The notes under the pieces were generated by a model. That model was not told where the DNA came from. It searched no databases and was given only the letters and a program-made list of their open reading frames with translations. A stretch of 10,934 nt of DNA from a bacterium (GTDB lineage: Bacteria > Ratteibacteria > UBA8468), in the NCBI GenBank assembly GCA_030637775.1, contig DAOWFY010000125.1:1-10934 (forward strand), in the 5' to 3' direction. The position numbers and the translations under genes were made by a program. Numbering within the stretch: position 1 is the stretch's first letter; the number at the start of each line of letters is the position of its first letter. Shown one piece after another: positions 6,296 to 10,934 of this stretch.

Positions 6296-7456
6296 TTATT
6301 TTTTCGAAATTGCCTTTGGTTTAGGTGAGGTTATGGGGATACCTCTTTGTTTGCGGATATCCTCAATCTGCCTCAGCGGTCTTTCCAATTGATTGCGCCG
6401 GGTGGAGGTAAGATGAACAAACTCTTTCTGGGCTTCATCAATTCTTCTTCCCATTTTTTCCAGGCTCTCTGCGAATAGTTTATATTGCTTGTTGAAGGCG
6501 CCCAGAAGCGAGAGTATCTGAGCCGCTGTCTTCTCTAAATTAAAATTATCCACCGCCTGGCGGATGATGGCAAGGATGGCATAGAGGGTAATCGGGGAGC
6601 AAAGGATTACCTTATTTTTAAGGGCTTCATCAAGAATGGTGCTGTCGCTCTCCTGAATAAATGCATATACCTGCTCATTGGGAATAAAGGCGATTACATA
6701 ATCAACCGTATGTTCCTCGGGATTAATATAATCTCGTGTAGTTACCTCCTTGATTCTACCTTTTACATCGCGTAAAAATTGAGATTTATACTTTTCCTTT
6801 TCGGTATCATTCTCTGCCTCCAGGTAAGAAGCATAATTGTCCAAGGGGAATTTAACATCCATATTTAGTTTCAAGCCCTGGGGCAAAAGGAAGGTGTAAT
6901 CCGGTCGAGTCGCCGTGCTCTCTAATGCCTTCTGTTTCTCGTAATTTATCCCTTCTACAAAGCCGGCCAGACGAAGCACATCTTCGGCCATTCTCTCTCC
7001 CCACTTGCCCCGGGTTTTCGGGCTCGCCAGAGCCATCCTTAATTGATTGGTTGTCTCCTGTAATTTGCCGGTCTGTTCCGCCGCCGATTTCAACTGGGTA
7101 GAGAGTTCGCCGAATTTCTTTTCTCGGTCCTTCTCGAACTCTCCGACAAGCTTTTGGACATTTTCCATCTCCTTCTTCATTGCCTCCAGTGTCTGGTCGA
7201 TTAATTTTTTCTTGCCCTCCAGTTCTTTTTCTCCGGCTTTGGTCTGCACGGCAAGCGTTTCGTTGGCAAGTTTAAGGAACTCCGCAGTATTTTTGGAGAG
7301 AGCATCCAGAGAAAGGGTGGAGAAGGAATCCTTTAACCTTTGAATAATCGCTTCTATGTCTTGCTCTTTTACCTCCTTTTTCTGTAAACGTCCAATAATA
7401 ATAAGCAGAAGGATGATCATCACTACTCCGATTAATGAGAGAACAAGATATTGCAT
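6296..7456 (-). CDS. rmuC: DNA recombination protein RmuC homologue
   Basis: The 386-residue product has one N-terminal membrane helix (about residues 3-22, LVLSLIGVVMIILLLIIIG). A long charged coiled coil follows (about 30-145), then the RmuC domain, which starts near KTRGKWGERMAEDVLRLAG and includes RPDYTFLLPQG, LNMDVKFPLDNY and VDYVIAFIPNEQVYAF. RmuC family proteins resemble restriction-endonuclease folds; in E. coli loss of RmuC raises inversion at short inverted repeats. This is of note in a window so rich in small palindromes, but a link is only speculation. The gene starts three bases after the flavodoxin stop and ends 15 bases before dnaX, so it is probably cotranscribed. The membrane anchor would hold a soluble cytoplasmic domain. 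Confidence 0.93.
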   Translation of the reverse strand: MQYLVLSLIGVVMIILLLIIIGRLQKKEVKEQDIEAIIQRLKDSFSTLSLDALSKNTAEFLKLANETLAVQTKAGEKELEGKKKLIDQTLEAMKKEMENVQKLVGEFEKDREKKFGELSTQLKSAAEQTGKLQETTNQLRMALASPKTRGKWGERMAEDVLRLAGFVEGINYEKQKALESTATRPDYTFLLPQGLKLNMDVKFPLDNYASYLEAENDTEKEKYKSQFLRDVKGRIKEVTTRDYINPEEHTVDYVIAFIPNEQVYAFIQESDSTILDEALKNKVILCSPITLYAILAIIRQAVDNFNLEKTAAQILSLLGAFNKQYKLFAESLEKMGRRIDEAQKEFVHLTSTRRNQLERPLRQIEDIRKQRGIPITSPKPKAISKK

Positions 7457-7459
7457 TGT

Positions 7460-7918
7460 CTACTTCCAAACCAACGTTTCTTTAGCTACCATCTTTTCCT
7501 GAACCGCCAACTTTTGCGTTACCCTTCCTCCCTTTTTCTCAATTATTCTTTCCAATATCCTTATTGCCCTTCCTTTGCCCAAGCCGCTGCCATAGGTAAC
7601 GAAGAGGCAGACCTCTTTTCCTTGCAAACCCTGGCATCTTTCTAAATAATTGAGGAGAGCAGGAGCCGGGCTTCCCGCCCAGACCGGAGTGCCAAAGAAG
7701 AAAGTTTCATAATCCTTCGGGTTAAATGTTGTTTCCTTTATTTTTCCTTTAATCCGGAAAAGTGCCCGTAAGGCATTTCCCAGGAAGGAGTGATTCTTTT
7801 CTTCACAAAGAGCGATCTTTTCCACCTCTTTTCCCTCTGCCTCTAATTTTTCTCCAATGCGCTGAGCAACCTTTTCTGTATTTCCGGTCAAGGAAAAATA
7901 GATAATTCCTGTTTTCAT
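7460..7918 (-). CDS. Flavodoxin family protein
   Basis: The 152-residue product is a small FMN-binding flavodoxin-fold protein. The FMN phosphate loop is SLTGNT at residues 9-14 within IIYFSLTGNTEKVAQRI. GTPVWAGSPAPALLNYL and FVTYGSGLGKGRAI fit the later flavin-contacting loops. Such proteins carry one or two electrons between redox partners or act as small reductases. I placed the start at the ATG at 7918, not the upstream TTG at 7930, because GGAG lies six bases before it. That ATG shares ATGA with the nitroreductase stop, which implies coupling. The partner is not identifiable; the neighbouring nitroreductase is the obvious candidate. It lacks the cysteine clusters of NADPH-dependent FMN reductases with added ferredoxin domains. 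Confidence 0.88.
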   Translation of the reverse strand: MKTGIIYFSLTGNTEKVAQRIGEKLEAEGKEVEKIALCEEKNHSFLGNALRALFRIKGKIKETTFNPKDYETFFFGTPVWAGSPAPALLNYLERCQGLQGKEVCLFVTYGSGLGKGRAIRILERIIEKKGGRVTQKLAVQEKMVAKETLVWK

Positions 7919-8499
7919 TTTTGTCTCCAAACATTATGATGAAGGATACTGTTTAAATCTCTCTTGGGCACATGGAAGACTCCAGAACTATCCTTCCAAT
8001 ACTTAACCGAGCCTTTAAACGACTCGGCCACAGATTTTTCATCCGGATAGCCCAAAGCAAGAACCGAATCAATCTTATGCTCTTCGGGGATTTTTAAAAT
8101 CTGACGCAATCTTCCTCTTTCGATCGAACCAATCCAGCAACTGCCAATTCCCTTTTCTAAAGCGGTCAAGATCATATTCTCAATGCTTGCAGCCGCATCC
8201 TTTTCCCCGTACTTATTAATCTCCTTATTGATTAAGATGATGATATAGGCTGTTGGCCTTTTACCTTCCGGAGGGTTACCCGCCGGGGCAATATAACCGG
8301 CCCATTTCAAAGTGGCAAAGACCTTATCTAACAAAGTTGAATTATCAACTACAATATATGCACATGGTTGTAGATTAGCTCCCGAAGGTGCTAACCGACC
8401 GCCATTGACGATCTTTTTTAAAAGAGCAAATGGTATCCTTTTCTGCTGAAAACGCCTGATCGTCCTCCGCTTTAAAATTATCTGATATACCTTATCCAT
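7915..8499 (-). CDS. Nitroreductase family FMN-dependent oxidoreductase
   Basis: The 194-residue product has the nitroreductase fold: RRTIRRF (11-17) for FMN phosphate binding, LAPSGANLQPC (36-46) and IENMILTALEKGIGSCWIGS in the dimer/flavin region. The family uses NAD(P)H to reduce nitroaromatics, quinones or other substrates, and includes members with quite different physiological jobs, so the true substrate is unknown. It begins 19 bases beyond the 3' end of tRNA-Ser(GGA) with only a weak ribosome-binding site, and its stop overlaps the flavodoxin start. A flavodoxin/nitroreductase pair suggests a shared redox path. It may be cotranscribed with the tRNA, since no promoter is evident in the short gap. 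Cytoplasmic; no signal peptide or membrane helix. Confidence 0.9.
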   Translation of the reverse strand: MDKVYQIILKRRTIRRFQQKRIPFALLKKIVNGGRLAPSGANLQPCAYIVVDNSTLLDKVFATLKWAGYIAPAGNPPEGKRPTAYIIILINKEINKYGEKDAAASIENMILTALEKGIGSCWIGSIERGRLRQILKIPEEHKIDSVLALGYPDEKSVAESFKGSVKYWKDSSGVFHVPKRDLNSILHHNVWRQK

Positions 8500-8518
8500 C
8501 TCATTTTATTCGCACCAG

Positions 8519-8605
8519 CGGAGAGGGGGAGATTCGAACTCCCGAGACCTTTCAGCCTACGCGATTTCCAGTCGCGCGCACTCGACCAGACTATGCGACC
8601 TCTCC
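8519..8605 (-). tRNA. tRNA-Ser(GGA), copy 1
   Basis: An 87-nt class II tRNA with a perfect GGAGAGG/CCTCTCC acceptor stem, a long variable arm and anticodon loop CTGGAAA on a CGCGA/TCGCG stem, giving anticodon GGA for UCC/UCU codons. The discriminator is G, as usual for serine, and no CCA is encoded. The first 17 nt are duplicated at 8655-8671. A 49-nt palindromic insert lies between, so the native upstream context has been changed. Confidence 0.96.
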
Positions 8606-8671
8606 CTTTCTTGAATCAGGGGTCCCCGAAAAATTGTAAATTTTTTGGGGTGGTGACTATGCGACCTCTCC
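8606..8671 (-). repeat. Palindromic insert plus duplicated tRNA-Ser 5' fragment
   Basis: Positions 8655-8671 repeat exactly the 17-nt 5' end of tRNA-Ser(GGA) (8589-8605). The 49 nt between contain CCCCGAAAAATT (8625-8636) facing AATTTTTTGGGG (8639-8650), 12-nt arms with one mismatch, and an overlapping GGGGTCCCC palindrome. It looks like a short element that inserted at the tRNA and duplicated or carried along its 5' end, leaving the tRNA whole. No U-run follows in the transcribed direction, so it is not a typical terminator. Confidence 0.75.
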
Positions 8672-9094
8672 TCTTTTTAATTGCATCTCTTTACGCCAGC
8701 TTTCTCGTAGTTTAAGGTAATAGGTGCAGACCTCTCGCCAACCGCATTCTCCACAGATCTTAATTAGAAGAGAGAAATTTAATTTTTCCTTAATCCCGGA
8801 AAGGAGAGTCTGGGAGGGAATCTTTCTGCCCTTTTTTAGACCCAGAATCTTTAGCACCCTTCGATCCACTGCCCTCGTCCTTTTAGCAGACTTTTTTCCC
8901 TTCTGACAGACTCCATCGAGCTGATAGGGGCAGACCTTACAAATATCATCGCATTCATCAACAACTTCGATGGAAAAGTTACCCTCCACCTCCATCTTTC
9001 TCTTCATCTCTTCCATCTTTTTAATAAATTCCGGGCTATATCCTAATCCCCGAAAACCCTGAAGGCAGAGGAGGTGATGAGCCCTTATTTTCAT
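8657..9094 (-). CDS. DUF1284 family cysteine-rich protein
   Basis: The 145-residue product begins MKIRAHHLLCLQGFRGLGYS, typical of DUF1284 (COG3543), a small family without established function. It has eight cysteines: C10, then C48/C52/C55/C63 and C114/C117/C123, plus H6 and H7. This suggests iron-sulfur or zinc binding, an inference from spacing only. Its start overlaps the bioY stop by four bases (ATGA), so the two are translationally coupled, which hints at a role linked to biotin supply or use. Its last four codons (Gly-Glu-Val-Ala) and TAG stop are read from the duplicated tRNA-Ser 5' fragment, so the C-terminal tail was replaced or shortened by that event. The last recognisable conserved block (CGECGW to VC, about 114-123) remains intact. 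Confidence 0.88.
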   Translation of the reverse strand: MKIRAHHLLCLQGFRGLGYSPEFIKKMEEMKRKMEVEGNFSIEVVDECDDICKVCPYQLDGVCQKGKKSAKRTRAVDRRVLKILGLKKGRKIPSQTLLSGIKEKLNFSLLIKICGECGWREVCTYYLKLRESWRKEMQLKRGEVA

Positions 9095-9699
9095 CTATCT
9101 ATCTCGCCATTATAGGACTTTTTAGGTAGAAGAGAAGCAGAGATGCTGGTAGCCAAGAACGCCTTGAAGAGATCTCCGGGAATAAAGGGTAAGACAGCCA
9201 TCACAACTATTTTAGAAAGAGTTGCTCTTGTCAAAAGGAAAAGCCAGAAGGCGCCAGAAGCATAGATAATCAAAACTCCAATGAGCATTAACTTCAGTTG
9301 AGGCCAGAAGAACCTATTTCTTATCTTTCTGTCAACCCGACCGCCAATAAATAAGGAGGCAAGGATAAAACCAATGAGATATCCGGCAGTAGGATTAGCA
9401 AAAAACGTGAAGCAGGAAAGGGAACTCCAGCCGGCAAACCAGGGGATTCCCGCGATCCCGAGGAGAAGATAAATTGCCATAGATAATCCCCCAAAGAGCC
9501 TTCCTAAGAAAACACCGCTTAAAAGCACCCCAAGAACCTGTCCGGTAATTGGCACCGGTGTAAAGGGCAAAGGAATCCTTATACCAGCTAAAAGTCCTGT
9601 ACAAACAGCCATTCCAAAGCAGAGGCCTATTTTATAAAGAGCCGAGAGGCTTTCCCTCCAGAGGAATAGTTCTAACCGTAAAGACTTAGCCTTTTCCAT
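9091..9699 (-). CDS. bioY: BioY, biotin-binding S component of an ECF transporter
   Basis: BioY is the membrane-embedded biotin-binding subunit of energy-coupling-factor transporters. The 202-residue product has about six hydrophobic helices. It also has the BioY signatures PFTPVPITGQVLGVLLSG, NPTAGYLIGF and PFIPGDLFKA. I chose the ATG at 9699 because GGAG sits seven bases upstream; the longer reading from 9777 would add a charged tail derived from the duplicated tRNA-Ser 3' fragment and is not credible. No ATPase (BioM) or BioN gene is adjacent, so it probably uses a shared ECF module or works alone. Suggests biotin auxotrophy or salvage. No recognisable biotin-repressor operator was seen. 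DUF1284 follows with a four-base overlap. Confidence 0.94.
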   Translation of the reverse strand: MEKAKSLRLELFLWRESLSALYKIGLCFGMAVCTGLLAGIRIPLPFTPVPITGQVLGVLLSGVFLGRLFGGLSMAIYLLLGIAGIPWFAGWSSLSCFTFFANPTAGYLIGFILASLFIGGRVDRKIRNRFFWPQLKLMLIGVLIIYASGAFWLFLLTRATLSKIVVMAVLPFIPGDLFKAFLATSISASLLPKKSYNGEIDR

Positions 9700-9719
9700 A
9701 GATAATCTCCTTTTCAATT

Positions 9720-9749
9720 TTTCTAAAGCTTGCGGAGAGAGGAGGATTT
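9720..9749 (-). repeat. Duplicated 3' end of tRNA-Ser(CGA) plus flank
   Basis: These 30 bases match 9864-9893 with one mismatch (9729 versus 9873), at an offset of 144. The copy holds 17 nt of the tRNA (part of the T loop, T stem 3' strand, acceptor 3' strand and discriminator) and 13 nt of downstream flank. It sits just upstream of the bioY ribosome-binding site. The arrangement of intact tRNA, insert and 3' fragment resembles the att scar left by an integrated element at a tRNA. Confidence 0.85.
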
Positions 9750-9863
9750 CTTCTCCCTCGTCGCTTTCGCTCCTCATCCGAAGCCGGCCACCCTCACTGT
9801 CGCCTCATTACCTTCGGCTTTTCGTGCACAGCACGCGTTCGGGTTGGCTTCAAATCCTATGCA
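9750..9863. repeat. 114-bp structured insert between tRNA-Ser(CGA) and its duplicated end
   Basis: The stretch is not coding in any convincing way. It contains CCGAAG (9778-9783) facing CTTCGG (9812-9817), GAAGCCGGCC near 9780 facing GGTTGGCTTC near 9842, and CGTGC-ACA-GCACG at 9823-9835. The minus-strand part GAGGAGCGAAAGCGACGAG loosely resembles dispersed GAGCGAAGCGA-type repeats. Probably a small mobile or remnant element; no integrase is present. Confidence 0.5.
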
Positions 9864-9876
9864 TTTCTAAAGTTTG

Positions 9877-9962
9877 CGGAGAGAGGAGGATTTGAACCCC
9901 CGGATCCGTAAAGGATCAGCGGTTTTCGAGACCGCCCCAATAAACCACTCTGGCATCTCTCC
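9877..9962 (-). tRNA. tRNA-Ser(CGA)
   Basis: An 86-nt class II tRNA. GGAGAGA/TCTCTCC acceptor, anticodon stem GCGGT/ACCGC with loop CTCGAAA giving CGA (reads UCG), variable arm GATCC-TTTAC-GGATC, discriminator G and no encoded CCA. It lies 30 nt downstream of tRNA-Arg, the gap being almost exactly one palindromic element. Confidence 0.96.
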
Positions 9963-9963
9963 A

Positions 9964-9990
9964 TCTCATCCACTGGATGAGAACTCTCCA
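9964..9990. repeat. 27-bp palindromic element filling the tRNA-Arg/tRNA-Ser spacer
   Basis: TCTCATCC-ACT-GGATGAGA (9964-9982) forms a perfect 8-bp stem, followed by ACTCTCCA. Compared with dnaX copy A (5119-5145) it has four changes; two are a compensating stem pair (C-to-T with G-to-A). One copy accounts for nearly the whole spacer between the two tRNA genes. Confidence 0.85.
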
Positions 9991-9992
9991 AG

Positions 9993-10066
9993 CACGCCCA
10001 GGCGGACTTGAACCGCCAACCTACAGGTCCGCAACCTGTCGCTCTATCCAGTTGAGCCATTGGCGC
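9993..10066 (-). tRNA. tRNA-Arg(GCG)
   Basis: A 74-nt tRNA with D arm GCTC...GAGC, anticodon stem ACAGG/CCTGT and loop TTGCGGA giving GCG (reads CGC), and T arm GGCGG-TTCAAGT-CCGCC. A20 in the D loop, C35 and G36 agree with arginine identity elements. The acceptor stem GCGCCAA/TGGGCGT has a G-U at pair 1-72 and an A-G mismatch at 6-67. No CCA is encoded. It starts 13 nt after the scramblase-like gene. Confidence 0.92.
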
Positions 10067-10079
10067 AACTGACATAATT

Positions 10080-10658
10080 TCAGCGCTGTCGGCGCTCAAT
10101 GGCTAAGAGAAGGATGGCAGTGGCAATTCCTAACCTTCGGTCGAGTAATTTCTGAGTATCCGCAGAAAAATCAACCTTAAACTTATGGATGAAAGGATTA
10201 AAAAATTGATTTATTTTTCCGATCACTTGCCCATTGATAATTACACTGTAATTCTGAGGGATGAAACCTATGAATCTCCTGAGAAGAGCCATACCTAATG
10301 TATCTTCCTGAACCGTCCCAATTTGCGTATCATTCTTATCTAAAATTTCCCACTCATCCCTTGCTATAGATTTTATTCCTTTCCGCCTTAAAGCCCCTAC
10401 CTTTTCCTTGCTTTGAAAGTCAATCACATCATAAGCTGCAGAAAAGTCGATAATCTGACGCGCCTGAATATGGAGGATCTCATTAAGCCTTTGCAAATCT
10501 GAATAAACTCTAATGTCCTCCTTGAGTTTAAAGGCTTTCTGCCTGCTATAAAGAAGGAGATTGCCTTCTGTATCTAAGATACGAAAGGCTGCTCCTAAAA
10601 AAGCAAATAAATCTCTTCTTACTATAAAGACATCTTTCGCATTAAATAATCCATCCAT
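10080..10658 (-). CDS. LURP-one-related / phospholipid scramblase-like protein
   Basis: The 192-residue product resembles the bacterial LURP-one/scramblase-like family, which adopts a tubby-like beta-barrel around a central hydrophobic helix. Visible features are AFRILDTEGNLLLYSRQKAFKL near the N-terminus, then EKVGALRRKGIKSIARDEWEIL, and a late FNPFIHKFKVDFSADTQKLLDRRLGIATAILL, where the C-terminal helix is hydrophobic and may touch a membrane. Scramblase activity of bacterial members is not established, so function is unknown. The start has GGGGG upstream and a TATAAT -10 sequence is found 34 bases before the ATG. It is sandwiched between tRNA genes, ending 13 bases before tRNA-Arg, so the tRNAs may be processed from its transcript. 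Assignment is from pattern memory, moderately sure. Confidence 0.75.
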   Translation of the reverse strand: MDGLFNAKDVFIVRRDLFAFLGAAFRILDTEGNLLLYSRQKAFKLKEDIRVYSDLQRLNEILHIQARQIIDFSAAYDVIDFQSKEKVGALRRKGIKSIARDEWEILDKNDTQIGTVQEDTLGMALLRRFIGFIPQNYSVIINGQVIGKINQFFNPFIHKFKVDFSADTQKLLDRRLGIATAILLLAIERRQR

Positions 10659-10692
10659 TTTTCTATCCCCCTTTTCTCTTTCTCAATTTCTT

Positions 10693-10723
10693 ATTATAAC
10701 TGAAACATTTTGCCCAATGTTAA
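10693..10723 (-). promoter_or_regulatory. Possible promoter for the scramblase-like gene and following tRNAs
   Basis: A perfect TATAAT lies at 10698-10693 on the minus strand. The best -35 nearby is TTAACA (10723-10718), 19 bases away, which is suboptimal. It falls between the 3' end of tRNA-Ser(GGA) copy 2 and the gene, so it could serve the gene and the downstream tRNA-Arg and tRNA-Ser(CGA). Confidence 0.4.
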
Positions 10724-10726
10724 CAG

Positions 10727-10813
10727 CGGAGAGGGAGGGATTTGAACCCTGGAGACCTTTCGGCCTACACGCTTTCCAAGCGTGCGCACTCAACCGGACT
10801 ATGCGACCTCTCC
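10727..10813 (-). tRNA. tRNA-Ser(GGA), copy 2
   Basis: An 87-nt class II tRNA with perfect GGAGAGG/CCTCTCC acceptor, anticodon stem CACGC/GCGTG, loop TTGGAAA (anticodon GGA), long variable arm, discriminator G, no encoded CCA. It has the same anticodon as copy 1 but different anticodon-stem and T-stem sequence. Its upstream side abuts a CGAACTA-rich repeat. Confidence 0.96.
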
Positions 10814-10816
10814 GAT

Positions 10817-10934
10817 TAGTTCGTAGTTATGAGTTCGTAGTTCGTAGAAATACTTAATAAATAATTCCGAAAAAAACTCGTATCATTCAAAAAAATAAAA
10901 GTCTCCGAACTACAAACTATGGACTATCGACTAT
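10817..10934. repeat. Imperfect inverted-repeat element rich in CGAACTA units, running off the right edge
   Basis: The left block has three TTCGTAG units (10820-10826, 10834-10840, 10841-10847). The right block (10903-10934) has CCGAACTACAAACTATGG then ACTATCGACTAT, which is roughly the reverse complement of the left block. The AT-rich core between (10848-10902) has no coding potential. This is the layout of a small non-autonomous element or decayed tandem repeat. Its right boundary is not seen. Confidence 0.55.

Noticed and set aside
8625-8650. Hairpin after DUF1284 as an intrinsic terminator
   Set aside because: Strong symmetry, but no U-run follows in the direction of transcription and an intact tRNA gene lies immediately downstream.
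9700-9777. N-terminal extension of BioY
   Set aside because: It reads through the duplicated tRNA fragment and insert, is charged and unlike BioY, and a well-placed GGAG supports the ATG at 9699.
9857-10099. 80-residue minus-strand reading frame across the tRNA pair
   Set aside because: It is built from tRNA-Arg, the palindromic spacer and tRNA-Ser(CGA). Its Ser-His-Pro-Val-Asp stretch comes from the repeat, not from a real protein.
10817-10934. CRISPR-like array
   Set aside because: The units are short, degenerate and placed in inverted orientation, with no regular spacers and no cas gene.

Overview
This is a densely packed stretch of a bacterial chromosome in which every supported gene lies on the minus strand, so the window reads biologically from its right end to its left end. 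A lipid A-type acyltransferase (HX4E family) points to a Gram-negative outer membrane. The 2-oxoacid:ferredoxin oxidoreductase, flavodoxin and nitroreductase suggest ferredoxin- and flavin-based, probably anaerobic metabolism. Moderate to low GC and many small palindromic repeats would fit an uncultivated lineage such as Omnitrophota, but that placement is a weak inference from general impression.

Right part (10934 to about 8519): an imperfect inverted-repeat element at the edge, tRNA-Ser(GGA), a LURP-one/scramblase-like protein, tRNA-Arg(GCG), tRNA-Ser(CGA), a biotin transporter subunit BioY coupled to a Cys-rich DUF1284 protein, and a second tRNA-Ser(GGA). Small insertions mark this region. 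The 27-nt spacer unit between tRNA-Arg and tRNA-Ser(CGA) is a palindromic repeat. The 3' end of tRNA-Ser(CGA) and the 5' end of one tRNA-Ser(GGA) each have a duplicated 17-nt tRNA fragment beyond a short structured insert. One fragment supplies the last four codons and stop of DUF1284; the other lies just upstream of bioY.

Middle part (8499 to 3171): a tightly spaced run of nitroreductase, flavodoxin, rmuC, dnaX, recR and lipid A acyltransferase, with gaps or overlaps of a few bases, probably one transcript. The dnaX linker carries two in-frame tandem copies of the same 27-bp palindromic element found between the tRNAs, with compensatory stem changes.

Left part (3166 to 1): a probable promoter drives the alpha and beta subunits of a 2-oxoacid:ferredoxin oxidoreductase, separated by another small palindromic repeat; no gamma or ferredoxin subunit is present here. 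Next comes a type IV toxin-antitoxin (AbiE) operon with a near-consensus promoter and a perfect 16-bp inverted repeat abutting the antitoxin start. The AbiEii toxin runs off the left edge.

The most unusual content is not a new enzyme system. It is the set of short palindromic elements that sit inside or beside essential genes (dnaX and tRNAs) without apparently destroying them. No intergenic stretch exceeds about 300 bases.
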